In this document: positions 19,549 through 27,921 of the stretch, piece after piece
How positions within the stretch are numbered: the stretch's first letter is position 1
How the letters are laid out: every line of letters begins with the position of its first letter
Origin: PWQG01 sp040882255
GTDB lineage: Bacteria; Pseudomonadota; Gammaproteobacteria; Pseudomonadales; Pseudohongiellaceae
Assembly: GCA_040882255.1 (NCBI GenBank)
Contig: JBBEBP010000014.1
Location: 1 to 64,000 of the forward strand
Reading direction: 5' to 3'
DNA length: 64,000 nt
Position numbers and translations under genes: made by a program
The notes under the pieces: model-generated
What the model was told of the DNA's origin: nothing
What the model saw: only the letters and a program-made list of their open reading frames with translations
The model's database searches: none

Positions 19549-21637
19549 GCAGGCGCATCTGCACGCCCGGCACAGTGTCATCGCCATCCACGGTCAGTTG
19601 CCGGTAGGTACCATCAGTTTGCAGCTCCCAGGTCTGCACCCGGTCTTCGAGATACAGTTCCAGTTCCGCCAGAATCCGCGCATGCCATTTTTTCTTGAGA
19701 ATGGGAAACGCTACTTCGATGCGATGCAGGAGGTTGCGTTCCATCCAGTCAGCGCTGGCACAATACAGCGACGGAGAGCTGTTGCGGAAGTAATACACCC
19801 GCGAGTGCTCCAGGAAGCGCCCGATGGTCGACACTACCCGGATATTGTCTGAAACGCCGGCAATGCCCGGCCGCAGGCAGCATACGCCGCGCACGATCAG
19901 GTCAATACGCACACCCGCCCGGGACGCCTCGTAGAGCTCCCGAATCAATGTCGGTTCGGTCAGGCCGTTGACCTTGGCGATGATTCGTGCCGGCTTGCCC
20001 TGTTCAGCGGCCTGCTTCTCACAGCGCACCAGTTCGATCATCATCTTGTGCAGACGGAACGGGGCATGGATGATCAGGTCCGGGCGGATCTTCTTGCCCA
20101 TGCCGGTGATCTGGAGGAACACCTTGTAGACGTCCGCGCACAACGTCTCGTCACAGGTAAGCAGGCTGTAGTCCGTATAGATCAGGGAATTCTTGCGATG
20201 GTAGTTGCCCGTGCCCAGATGGGCATAGCGTTTCAGGCGTCCGCCTTCACGCCGCACGATCAACAACATTTTCGCATGGGTCTTGTATCCCAGCACGCCG
20301 TAGACAACCACGGCGCCCGCTTCCTGCAGGATGCTGGCGAACTGTATGTTGTCCTCCTCGTCAAACCGTGCCCGCAGTTCGATCACCACGGTAACTTCCT
20401 TGCCATTGCGTGCCGCGTCCGAAAGTGCCTCCACCAGCTCCGAGGACTCATTGGTACGGTACAGGGTCTGCTTGATGGAGATGACGCCGGGGTCACGGGC
20501 CGCCTGCCGTACCCAGTCGATGATCGGGACAAACGATTCGTAGGGGTGCAGCAGGAGTTGATCGTCGCGTGTCACCGCTGAGAATATACAACGGCCTTCA
20601 TCCAGCTCGTCCGGGATGTCGGGAGAGAACGGAGCGAAGCGCAGCTCCGGTCGGACCACCATACTGTTCAGTGCCATGAGCCGCTGCAGGTTCACGGGGC
20701 CGTCCAGCCGGAATAACTCTTCTCTTGTCAGATCGAAACGGTCCAGCAGGAAATCACTCAGTTCGTCCGGGCAGTTCGCTCCCACCTCCAGTTTCACCGC
20801 AGCGCCGAAGCGGCGCGATTGTAACTCCCCGCGCACGGCGGTCGCGATGTCTTCCACTTCGACGTTGGACATCTCCAGGTCCGTATTGCGGGTCACTCGA
20901 AACTGATGACACTCCTCAACCCGCATGCCAGGGAAAAATTCGCCCACATGGGCGTGGATAATCGAGGAGAGGAAAATGAAATTGTCACCATCCGGCATGA
21001 TGTGAGCGGGCACCTTGATGAGTCGCGGCAGCGCCCGCGGCGCGGGCACAATGGCCAGGCCGCTTTCCCTGCCAAACGCATCCTTGCCGTCCAGGGACAG
21101 GATGAAATTCAGACTCTTGTTGACCAGCCGCGGGAAAGGGTGGGCGGGGTCCAGTCCCAGCGGGCTGATGACCGGCAGCACTTCGTTGTGGAAGTAGTTC
21201 TTGCACCAGCTGGTCAGTTTCCGGTCCCATTCATGGCGGGCAAGGAAGCGGATGCCTTCCCGGGCCAGGGCGGGGAACAGCTCATCGTTCAGCATCTGGT
21301 ACTGCCGGTTCAATGCCTGGCGGACCCTCTCGTGTACCTCGGTCAGTACATCGTCCGGATAACGGCCGTCCGGCCCCGGGCGCTGCCGTCCCGGCCCCAG
21401 CTGCTTCTTGAGTCCGGAGACACGGATCTCATAGAATTCATCCAGGTTGGAGCTGAAAATCAGCAGGAAGTTGAGCCGTTCCAGCAGCGGGTGGGACGGG
21501 TTGCAGGCCTGCTCGAGAACCCGTAGATTGAATGACAGGTAGCCCAGCTCACGGTTGAGGTAATACTGGCTGCTGCCCAGCATCTCGGCGGAAACAGGGC
21601 TGCTTGCGGTATGTGTGTCAGTGTTCTTCTTGCTCAT
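19508..21637 (-). CDS. ppk: Polyphosphate kinase 1
   Basis: Polymerises the gamma phosphate of ATP into polyphosphate at the inner membrane. The 709-residue protein has all PPK1 domains: the N-terminal helical domain (REL..LSFNLRVLEQA), the head domain, and two catalytic domains. These contain HLGTGNYHRKNSLIYTD, where the first histidine is the phosphorylated one, and VRGVCCLRPG. The ATG at 21637 is preferred. A TTG at 21655 is in frame, but a TATAAT sits at 21665-21670, so the transcript would start too close to it. A Pho-box-like site lies just upstream, and phoU is divergent. The 3' end overlaps ppx by 41 bases. Confidence 0.96.
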   Translation of the reverse strand: MSKKNTDTHTASSPVSAEMLGSSQYYLNRELGYLSFNLRVLEQACNPSHPLLERLNFLLIFSSNLDEFYEIRVSGLKKQLGPGRQRPGPDGRYPDDVLTEVHERVRQALNRQYQMLNDELFPALAREGIRFLARHEWDRKLTSWCKNYFHNEVLPVISPLGLDPAHPFPRLVNKSLNFILSLDGKDAFGRESGLAIVPAPRALPRLIKVPAHIMPDGDNFIFLSSIIHAHVGEFFPGMRVEECHQFRVTRNTDLEMSNVEVEDIATAVRGELQSRRFGAAVKLEVGANCPDELSDFLLDRFDLTREELFRLDGPVNLQRLMALNSMVVRPELRFAPFSPDIPDELDEGRCIFSAVTRDDQLLLHPYESFVPIIDWVRQAARDPGVISIKQTLYRTNESSELVEALSDAARNGKEVTVVIELRARFDEEDNIQFASILQEAGAVVVYGVLGYKTHAKMLLIVRREGGRLKRYAHLGTGNYHRKNSLIYTDYSLLTCDETLCADVYKVFLQITGMGKKIRPDLIIHAPFRLHKMMIELVRCEKQAAEQGKPARIIAKVNGLTEPTLIRELYEASRAGVRIDLIVRGVCCLRPGIAGVSDNIRVVSTIGRFLEHSRVYYFRNSSPSLYCASADWMERNLLHRIEVAFPILKKKWHARILAELELYLEDRVQTWELQTDGTYRQLTVDGDDTVPGVQMRLLSQLSRHAIASLR

Positions 21638-21664
21638 GTTGGCCTGTACTGGCAAATGCGCGGC

Positions 21665-21670
21665 ATTATA
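21665..21670 (-). promoter_or_regulatory. -10 element (TATAAT) of the ppk promoter
   Basis: A perfect TATAAT on the - strand, 27 bases before the ppk ATG. The Pho-box-like repeat at 21693-21710 lies 22 bases upstream of it, two repeat units instead of the usual one, in place of a clear -35 element. Confidence 0.55.
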
Positions 21671-21692
21671 ACCTGAATGGACTCCTGGCTGG

Positions 21693-21710
21693 ATGACAAT
21701 TATGTGACGG
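21693..21710 (-). promoter_or_regulatory. Pho-box-like PhoB site upstream of ppk
   Basis: Reads CCGTCAC-ATAA-TTGTCAT on the - strand: two 7-base half-sites of the CTGTCAT type with an 11-base repeat period, as in the PhoB consensus. It faces ppk. Confidence 0.6.
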
Positions 21711-21739
21711 ACGCCCGGCTGCCGCAGGATGTGACTGCT

Positions 21740-21757
21740 TTGTCATTGGTTTGTCAC
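21740..21757 (+). promoter_or_regulatory. Pho box in front of phoU
   Basis: TTGTCAT-TGGT-TTGTCAC fits two PhoB half-sites with the 11-base period. A TATCAT -10 candidate follows at 21768-21773 after exactly ten bases, the classic spacing of PhoB-activated promoters lacking a -35 element. Confidence 0.72.
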
Positions 21758-21859
21758 ACAATTGCTTTATCATAGAGGGACGGGGTTGCCAGGTGAGCGC
21801 TGCCTGCCCTCAATTCTTATCCCGATGGCACACAAGCCGTGCAAGGAAGATCCTATATC

Positions 21860-22588
21860 ATGAAAAGCGAGGCCGGACTTCACAGTCACCATATCTCCCA
21901 GCAGTTCAACCTGGAACTGGACGAGATCAAGAGCAATCTGCTGGAAATGGGTGGATTGGTAGAGCAGCAGGTCAACGACGCCATCAAGGCTGTTGTCTCC
22001 GTGGATCTCCCGCTGGCACGGCGGGTGAGAGAGACGGATGATGCTGTCAATGAAATGGAGATCTCCATCGACGAGGCCTGCAACCGTATCCTGGCCCGCC
22101 GCCAACCGGCCGCCAGCGATCTCAGGCTGGTGCTGGGCATCATCAAGACGGTCAATGACCTGGAGCGCACCGGCGACGAGGCGGCCAAGATTGCCGGGTT
22201 TGCGGAGGAATTCGACGAGGGGGATGGAACACACGCCAAAGGCTTTGTGGAAATCCGCCATATTGGAGAGCGGGTACGTAAAATGGTCAACATGGCCCTG
22301 GATGCTTTCGCCCGTTACGATGCGGAGGCGGCGCTGGAAGTCGCCCGGGAAGATGTCAATGTGGACATGGAGTATGGAACGGCGATGCGCGAGATGATCA
22401 CCTATATGATCGAGGATCCACGCAGTATCACAAGAGTACTCAACGTTATCTGGGCATTGCGTTCGCTGGAGCGCATCGGTGATCACGCCAAGAACATTGC
22501 CGAGCACGTCGTGTACATGGTGTTGGGCGCCGATGTCCGCCACACCGGTCTGAGCAATATGGAGCGGGAAGTCAAATCTGACGAGTGA
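21860..22588 (+). CDS. phoU: Phosphate signalling protein PhoU
   Basis: Cytosolic helical protein that links phosphate transport status to PhoR and represses the Pho regulon when phosphate is plentiful. The 242-residue product has the two three-helix-bundle repeats of PhoU, each with the metal-binding E/DxxxD pattern (VNDLERTGDEAAKIA near residue 100 and LRSLERIGDHAKNIAEH near 205). The ATG at 21860 is preceded by AAGGAAG; a GTG at 21839 is in frame but less likely. It is unusual in lacking pst transporter genes next to it. A Pho box lies upstream. Confidence 0.95.
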   Translation: MKSEAGLHSHHISQQFNLELDEIKSNLLEMGGLVEQQVNDAIKAVVSVDLPLARRVRETDDAVNEMEISIDEACNRILARRQPAASDLRLVLGIIKTVNDLERTGDEAAKIAGFAEEFDEGDGTHAKGFVEIRHIGERVRKMVNMALDAFARYDAEAALEVAREDVNVDMEYGTAMREMITYMIEDPRSITRVLNVIWALRSLERIGDHAKNIAEHVVYMVLGADVRHTGLSNMEREVKSDE

Positions 22589-22612
22589 GGCGTCGCCCGA
22601 AGTGGGGCCGAA

Positions 22613-23893
22613 TCAGTGCATGACACGCTGGGCAGGAAAGTGACAGATGAAACGACTGCCTTTGCCCGGCGTGCTCAGAATCTCCAACGTGGCGCTGTGC
22701 CGCGCCAGCACATGCTTGACGATGGCCAGGCCGAGCCCCGTTCCTCCGGTATCCGTGGAGCGGCTTTCATCCACGCGATAGAAGCGCTCCGTGAGCCTGG
22801 GAATATGCTGGGCCGGGATCCCGGGGCCGTTATCGGCCACGCTGATGGCAATACCCCTCGAGGATTCTTCCTGGCAGGATAGCGTGATGCGGCCGCCCGC
22901 CGGGGTGTACTTGGCCGCATTGAAAACCAGGTTGGAGACGGCGCTGTAGAGCTCGTTCCGGTTGCCCTGCAGACGATCGGCGAGGGTGCATTCCACGAGA
23001 AAGTGATGCTGTTTCTCGATAAACAGCTGCTCGGCATCGCCGCGAATTTCATTGAGCAGGGCGCTGATATCAATGGCTGTCCGCTGACGTGATACTGATT
23101 TGGTTTCCAGCTGAGTCAGCGTCAACAGGTCGCGGATAATGTTTTCCATGCGCTGCGACTGCTGATACATCTGCTCCAGGGGGCGACCCCATCGTTCGGG
23201 CAGACCTTCCCTGTTGTCGAGTAGCGTCTCCAGATAACCGGTGATCACGGTGATGGGAGTGCGCAGCTCGTGGGAGACATTGCCGGCGAAGTCGCGCCGC
23301 ATGGTTTCCAGCCGATGCAGCTGGGTAATATCCCGCACCAGCATCAGTCTTTCGCCTTCGCCGAACCAGGTGATCTGGTATTCCAGTATGCGTTCACGGG
23401 AGAGCGGGGATTCCAGTGGGAGGGGGCGGCTGTATTCGCCCGTCTCGAAGTACTCGACAAACTCGGGTTGCCGTAGCAGGTTGATGACCGGCTGGTTGCG
23501 GTCATGATCACCGTGCAGCCCTAACAGTCGCTCCGCTGCCGGATTCCACCATTCCAGATGACCGCGCCGGTTGATCATTATCACGGCGATTTCCAAAGCT
23601 GCCGTGGACTCCTGGGCGCGGTCGATGATGTTTTTCAGGTACTGGGTCGCGTCCCGTTCACGGCGTTGTAACTGATAGATGCCATCGAACACATCTCCCC
23701 AGAGTCCATAGCTTTCGGGGGGCTGTGTGGCTCGATGGTTGTCGGGAGAATAAAGCCAGCTGTGCAGGCGGCGTAGTTGCAGCATGGTGTAGATCAGATA
23801 GACACACAGGCCGCCGGCGATGACCCAGGGAGTCTGTCCGCTGACCAATCCTGCGAGGAGCAGCAAGCCCAGCAGTAGCAGGAGTTTCTTCAT
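22613..23893 (-). CDS. phoR: Phosphate sensor histidine kinase PhoR
   Basis: Inner-membrane kinase that phosphorylates PhoB when phosphate is scarce. Two adjacent hydrophobic helices sit at the N terminus (MKKLLLLLGLLLLAGLV and the WVIAGGLCVYLIY segment) with almost no periplasmic loop, as in E. coli PhoR. A charged linker, a PAS domain (about residues 85-190), the HisKA box with the phospho-acceptor in NVSHELRTPIT, and an ATPase domain (ADNGPGIP, GGTGLGLAIVKH) follow. The start at 23893 gives the usual PhoR N terminus; an ATG at 24001 would add 36 residues without homology. It follows phoB and probably shares its transcript. Confidence 0.94.
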   Translation of the reverse strand: MKKLLLLLGLLLLAGLVSGQTPWVIAGGLCVYLIYTMLQLRRLHSWLYSPDNHRATQPPESYGLWGDVFDGIYQLQRRERDATQYLKNIIDRAQESTAALEIAVIMINRRGHLEWWNPAAERLLGLHGDHDRNQPVINLLRQPEFVEYFETGEYSRPLPLESPLSRERILEYQITWFGEGERLMLVRDITQLHRLETMRRDFAGNVSHELRTPITVITGYLETLLDNREGLPERWGRPLEQMYQQSQRMENIIRDLLTLTQLETKSVSRQRTAIDISALLNEIRGDAEQLFIEKQHHFLVECTLADRLQGNRNELYSAVSNLVFNAAKYTPAGGRITLSCQEESSRGIAISVADNGPGIPAQHIPRLTERFYRVDESRSTDTGGTGLGLAIVKHVLARHSATLEILSTPGKGSRFICHFPAQRVMH

Positions 23894-24023
23894 GGCGGAT
23901 CGCCAGTCTCGTAGCAAGGAAGCGTCTCTCCGGTCCGTGGTTGCTGGCGGCAATATACCGAATCGCGAGCCGGAAATAAAACGGTCTGCGGGGAGGGCCA
24001 TGCGAGTCTGCCTCCCGTGGCGC

Positions 24024-24737
24024 CTAATCGGTACGTGTGGAGAAGCGGTAGCCGGTACCCCGCACGGTCTGGATCAGGGCGGCATAGTTGATGTCCGGGT
24101 TCGACGCAGTGCTCAGTGCTTTCCGCAGGCGGCCGATGTGGACATCGACAGTGCGCTCCTCAAGGTAAATGTTGGCGCCCCAAACCTGGTCCTGGATATG
24201 GTCGCGGGTGAACACCTTCTCCGGATGGGTCATGAAGAAATTGAGCAGCCGGAACTCGGTGGGCCCCATGTCTACAGGCTTTTCGTTGATGCTGACCCGA
24301 TGGCTGGACGGGTCGAGCTCCAGGTCGAAATAGCGGATGGTCTTGTCCTGGTGTCTGCCAGTGGTCCGTCTGAGCACGGCCCGTATGCGTGCCACCAGTT
24401 CACGGGGAGAGAACGGTTTGGTGACATAGTCATCCACGCCCACGTCCAGACCCTGCACCTTGTTGTCTTCGCTGGTCTTGGCGGTCAGCATGATGATGGG
24501 CAGTTCGGCCGTCAGTTCGTCCTTTTTCAGTCGGCGCGCCAGGTCGACGCCGCTGCCGCCCGGCAACATCCAGTCCAGCAACACCAGGTCCGGACGTTTG
24601 TCGACAATCGAGACATGGGCGTCGTGAGCGGTTTCCGCCGTGAGTACGTCAAATCCTGCCGTGTCCAGTGCCACGGTGATCATGTCCCGGATTGCCGCCT
24701 CATCGTCAACGATCAGAACAGTCGCTTCCTCTGTCAT
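24024..24737 (-). CDS. phoB: Phosphate response regulator PhoB
   Basis: Two-domain OmpR-class regulator of 237 residues that binds Pho boxes. The receiver domain has the acidic pocket at Asp11-Asp12, the phospho-acceptor Asp55 in LLDWMLPG, the conserved threonine in MLTAKTSE and the lysine in YVTKPFSP. The winged-helix DNA-binding domain follows (EFRLLNFFMTHPEKVFTR, and the recognition helix segment LEERTVDVHIGRLRKAL). A Pho box with a correctly spaced -10 element lies in front of the gene, so it should activate its own transcription. phoR follows, and phoU and ppk lie beyond it. Confidence 0.97.
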   Translation of the reverse strand: MTEEATVLIVDDEAAIRDMITVALDTAGFDVLTAETAHDAHVSIVDKRPDLVLLDWMLPGGSGVDLARRLKKDELTAELPIIMLTAKTSEDNKVQGLDVGVDDYVTKPFSPRELVARIRAVLRRTTGRHQDKTIRYFDLELDPSSHRVSINEKPVDMGPTEFRLLNFFMTHPEKVFTRDHIQDQVWGANIYLEERTVDVHIGRLRKALSTASNPDINYAALIQTVRGTGYRFSTRTD

Positions 24738-24767
24738 CCTATTGACCTCATTGTTGCCACGGCGGGC

Positions 24768-24801
24768 ATTACACCAGCGAAATGTTACAACTTTATGACA
24801 A
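24768..24801 (-). promoter_or_regulatory. Pho box and -10 element of the phoBR promoter
   Basis: On the - strand TTGTCAT-AAAG-TTGTAAC occupies 24801-24784, two PhoB half-sites with an 11-base period. After ten bases comes TGTAAT (24773-24768), a good -10 element. This is the standard autoregulated phoB promoter layout. Confidence 0.75.
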
Positions 24802-24977
24802 ATTTGTGTTCAACTGCCGGAAATAGCGGTGTGTGCGTGGTCAGAAGCATTGTTACTCCTGGGTCCGCACGTAATATATGCGGTATACTGCGTGCCTCTT
24901 CCAGGCAACCGCACGCGAGTGACCGGCTGACCGGGAATCCGATGTACCACGAATCCGACATCTCTCAGGAGGGATCA

Positions 24978-26051
24978 ATGAAAAGGCTTTTCAGGCAATT
25001 GAACGCGGGCAGTGTAGTACTGGCGGCCGGGCTTCTGGGTTTTGCCAGTCAGGGTGCTGCGGACGAGGGGCGGTTCTACATCGCCCCGGGTGCCCAGTGG
25101 ATGGATTTCGGTGGTGTTCGGGAGTCCGGAGATGATGTCGGGCCCGCCGTGGGCCTGGGCTATGGATTGTCTGACCGCTTGAGCATCGAGTTCAACGCGG
25201 CACGTCTCAAGCCGGACTATCTCATTCGACCGGGAGAGGACAATATCCGCCATCTTCGACTGGATCTGCTCTATGGCCTGGAAGACAGTGAGCCCGGCCG
25301 GATTTCACCCTTCGTGGTGACCGGTATCGGTGACAACGAATTTCGTCTGAACAAGGATGATACGGTGGTGAACTTCGGTGGTGGTTTCCGCTATCGGCTT
25401 ACGGACCAGATCGAGTGGCGCGCTGCGGCACGGACGTTCCTGGGGCTGGACGAGAGCACAGCCGACTTCGGCGTCGATACCGCTCTGGTAATCCACATGG
25501 GCGAACGCCGTCGAACCGAGCGTGTTCCGCCCACACCGGCACCAGAGCAGGAACCTGAGCAGCAGGCACGCATGGCGGACAGCGATGGGGATGGCGTTCC
25601 GGATGATCGCGATCGTTGTCCGGACACTCCGTCAGCTCATGCGGTTGATGAAGACGGTTGCTCCATCATGGTCGAGGAAGTGGCAGAGATCGAGCTGCAG
25701 GTGCAGTTCGATTTTGACAGCGATGAGGTCAAGTCGCAGTACTATGATGACATCGGCCGTGTTGCCGATTTCCTGGACGAGTACGAGGACACAGTGGCCG
25801 AGCTGAGTGGCCATACCGACTCCATCGGACCGGAAGAATACAACCAGAACCTTTCCGAGCGGCGCGCGAATGCTGTGCGTGATGCCCTGATCGAGGAGTT
25901 CGATGTCCAGTCCGGCCGTGTGACCGCAGTCGGCTACGGTGAATCCGAGCCAGTGGCCAGCAACGACACACGGGAAGGCCGGGAACAGAACCGCCGGGTC
26001 ATGAGTGTATTATCTACCACCGTCCAGCGGGCTCAGCTCGAAGACGAGTGA
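24978..26051 (+). CDS. OmpA-family outer-membrane protein with TSP3-type calcium-binding linker
   Basis: Outer-membrane beta-barrel anchored to peptidoglycan. A signal peptide (cleavage near GAADEG, residue 26) is followed by an eight-stranded OmpA-like barrel (about residues 27-180) and a proline/glutamine linker. Next comes a thrombospondin type 3-like repeat with acidic calcium-binding pattern (DSDGDGVPDDRDRCPDTP). It ends in an OmpA C-terminal domain (FDFDSDEVKS, LSGHTDSIG, NQNLSERRANAV), which binds meso-diaminopimelate. Length is 357 residues, close to Pseudomonas OprF. The ATG at 24978 has GGAGGG five to ten bases upstream. A TATACT at 24884-24889 may be the -10 element. A terminator follows. 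Confidence 0.93.
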   Translation: MKRLFRQLNAGSVVLAAGLLGFASQGAADEGRFYIAPGAQWMDFGGVRESGDDVGPAVGLGYGLSDRLSIEFNAARLKPDYLIRPGEDNIRHLRLDLLYGLEDSEPGRISPFVVTGIGDNEFRLNKDDTVVNFGGGFRYRLTDQIEWRAAARTFLGLDESTADFGVDTALVIHMGERRRTERVPPTPAPEQEPEQQARMADSDGDGVPDDRDRCPDTPSAHAVDEDGCSIMVEEVAEIELQVQFDFDSDEVKSQYYDDIGRVADFLDEYEDTVAELSGHTDSIGPEEYNQNLSERRANAVRDALIEEFDVQSGRVTAVGYGESEPVASNDTREGREQNRRVMSVLSTTVQRAQLEDE

Positions 26052-26075
26052 GACGATTGAGTTCCGTTGATGGAT

Positions 26076-26111
26076 GAAAGGCTTTCTGTCCACTGTGGCA
26101 GGAAGCCTTTT
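26076..26111 (+). terminator. Terminator after the OmpA-family gene
   Basis: AAAGGCTTTCTG pairs with CAGGAAGCCTTT around a ten-base loop, followed by a short T run. It lies 24 bases after the stop codon at 26051. Confidence 0.82.
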
Positions 26112-26133
26112 GCATTGATACAGAGCGATCACC

Positions 26134-26691
26134 TTGAATATTCCGGCATATCGACTATTGCGCGCAGACAGCGCTCTGCGTTGGGGAACTCACGGCAGTG
26201 CCCTGCAAACGCCGCGACCTGCGCTGGCGGGCTGGCTGCTGGACAGTGGTTCATTGACGCGGCACTTACAGAAACTCAGTCAGGGAGCGTTCGACGTACG
26301 GGTGTTGGCCGAGGGTTGGCAGCGTTGCCATTTGCCTTCACTACCGGCTTCCCTGGTGTCAGCAGGGCGCTCCCGCGTCATGTGGTCCAGGCAGGTGGTG
26401 TTGTACGGTTGTGGTGAGCCCTGGGTGGTGGCGCACACCCTCATACCGGTCACCAGTCTGCGTGGCAGTCTGAGACAGCTGAAGGCATTGAATGAGACGC
26501 CGCTGGGCGCATTCCTCTTCCGGCAGCGGCAGATTCGGCGCGGAGGCATGGAAACAGCCCTGTCTGGTGAAGGTATATGGGGACGTCGCTCGATATTCTT
26601 TCGTGAGAACAGACCGTTGCTGGTTGCCGAGTTCTTTCTGCCGGAACTGATCAACCGACTGGAGCATGATCCACCACGACGAGGAAACTGA
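26134..26691 (+). CDS. ubiC: Chorismate lyase
   Basis: Cleaves chorismate to 4-hydroxybenzoate and pyruvate, the first committed step of ubiquinone synthesis. The 185-residue length and motifs fit UbiC: WLLDSGSLTRHL near the N terminus, SRQVVLYGCGEPWVVAHT in the middle, TPLGAFLF and GRRSIFF, and LLVAEFFLPEL at the end. The start appears to be TTG at 26134; no strong ribosome-binding site precedes it, so translation may be weak. ubiA, often next to ubiC, is absent here. The CaiB-type gene starts two bases after the stop. Confidence 0.9.
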   Translation: MNIPAYRLLRADSALRWGTHGSALQTPRPALAGWLLDSGSLTRHLQKLSQGAFDVRVLAEGWQRCHLPSLPASLVSAGRSRVMWSRQVVLYGCGEPWVVAHTLIPVTSLRGSLRQLKALNETPLGAFLFRQRQIRRGGMETALSGEGIWGRRSIFFRENRPLLVAEFFLPELINRLEHDPPRRGN

Positions 26692-26693
26692 CC

Positions 26694-27905
26694 ATGACCG
26701 AGACGGAATCAGGCCGCAACGGAGCCCTGGCTGGCATGCGAGTGATCGATCTGTCGCGTGTACTGGGTGGCCCCTATTGTACACAGGTGCTGGGCGACCA
26801 TGGTGCTGAGATTATCAAGATCGAGCCCCCGCAGGGCGATGAAGTGCGTGACTGGGGGCCGCCTTTCCACGATGATGACGCGGCGTATTTCATCGGTGTG
26901 AACCGGAACAAGCGGTCCATGGGGCTGGATCTCAGCACGCCGGATGGCAGGGAGTTGCTGCTCGAGCTTCTGGATGGCGCTGACGTATTGCTGGAAAACT
27001 ACAAACCCGGCGCCCTGGAGAAGTGGGGGCTCGGGTATCAGGACGTTCTGAGCAAACGGTTCCCCGGGCTCGTCCATTGCCGGATCAGCGGTTTTGGTGC
27101 GGACGGTCCGCTGGGAGGCTTCCCGGGGTACGACGCCATTGTGCAGGCCATGGCCGGCTGGTTCAGTGTCAACGGTGAAGAGGGGGGGAATCCCACCCGC
27201 CTCGGCGTGGCGATGGTGGATATGGGCACGGGCCTCTACGCAGCCATCGCCATACTGATGGCCCTGCAGGAACGCCACCGTTCCGGGCAGGGGCAGTACA
27301 TCGACATGACCCTGTATGACTGTGCCGTATCACTGATGCATCCTCATGTCGTCAACTACGGCCTGTCCGGCAAGGTGCCGGAACCATCCGGTAACGCCCA
27401 TCCCAACATCAGTCCCTATGACACATTCCGTACGGCCACAGTGGATATATTCATCGGTGCCGGAAACGACAGGGCCTTTGGCAAGCTGTGCGATGCCTTG
27501 TCGGCGCCGGAGCTGGCGGCTGACGAGCGTTTTGCCAGCAATGCCGATCGTATCCGCAATCGCTCCTCATTGAAGCAGGAACTGGAATCGCGGCTCATGA
27601 AGCATGACGGGAGCACTTTCTGCGAGGAGCTGCTGGCGGCCGGACTTCCCGCCGGTTCCATCAACGATACGCGGCAAGTGGTAGATCATCCGCATACCCG
27701 GCATCGCGGGATGGTGCTGGAAAAGGACTGGTACCGGATGACGGGTATTCCGATCAAGTTCTCGCGGACGCCCGGTAGCCTGGATCGTCTGCCTCCGCAG
27801 TATGGAGAACATACCCGGGAACTGTTGCGGGAGGCCGGCCTGGAAGATAAGCGGATCGATGCCCTGCTGGAGGCGGGCGTTGTGCTGGAGTCCCGGCGCC
27901 GCTGA
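26694..27905 (+). CDS. Family III CoA-transferase (CaiB/BaiF)
   Basis: Transfers CoA between a donor acyl-CoA and a carboxylic acid in a one-enzyme, two-fold-interlocked dimer. The 403-residue protein has the family opening MRVIDLSRVLGGPYCTQVLGDHGAEI and the KRSMGLDLSTPDGRELL segment. The VDMGTGLYAAIA region carries the catalytic aspartate. Length is normal. It is directly downstream of ubiC, but nothing suggests a shared function. The acyl substrate is unknown; acyl-CoA dehydrogenase and SDR genes a few kilobases away suggest a lipid, bile-acid-like or branched acid pathway, which is inference. Confidence 0.9.
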   Translation: MTETESGRNGALAGMRVIDLSRVLGGPYCTQVLGDHGAEIIKIEPPQGDEVRDWGPPFHDDDAAYFIGVNRNKRSMGLDLSTPDGRELLLELLDGADVLLENYKPGALEKWGLGYQDVLSKRFPGLVHCRISGFGADGPLGGFPGYDAIVQAMAGWFSVNGEEGGNPTRLGVAMVDMGTGLYAAIAILMALQERHRSGQGQYIDMTLYDCAVSLMHPHVVNYGLSGKVPEPSGNAHPNISPYDTFRTATVDIFIGAGNDRAFGKLCDALSAPELAADERFASNADRIRNRSSLKQELESRLMKHDGSTFCEELLAAGLPAGSINDTRQVVDHPHTRHRGMVLEKDWYRMTGIPIKFSRTPGSLDRLPPQYGEHTRELLREAGLEDKRIDALLEAGVVLESRRR

Positions 27906-27921
27906 GCCTCGGCAGCTACCA

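Noticed and set aside
23820..24977. Upstream extension of the OmpA-family frame through phoR and phoB
   Set aside because: It runs opposite two conserved genes; a signal peptide and good ribosome-binding site mark the start at 24978.
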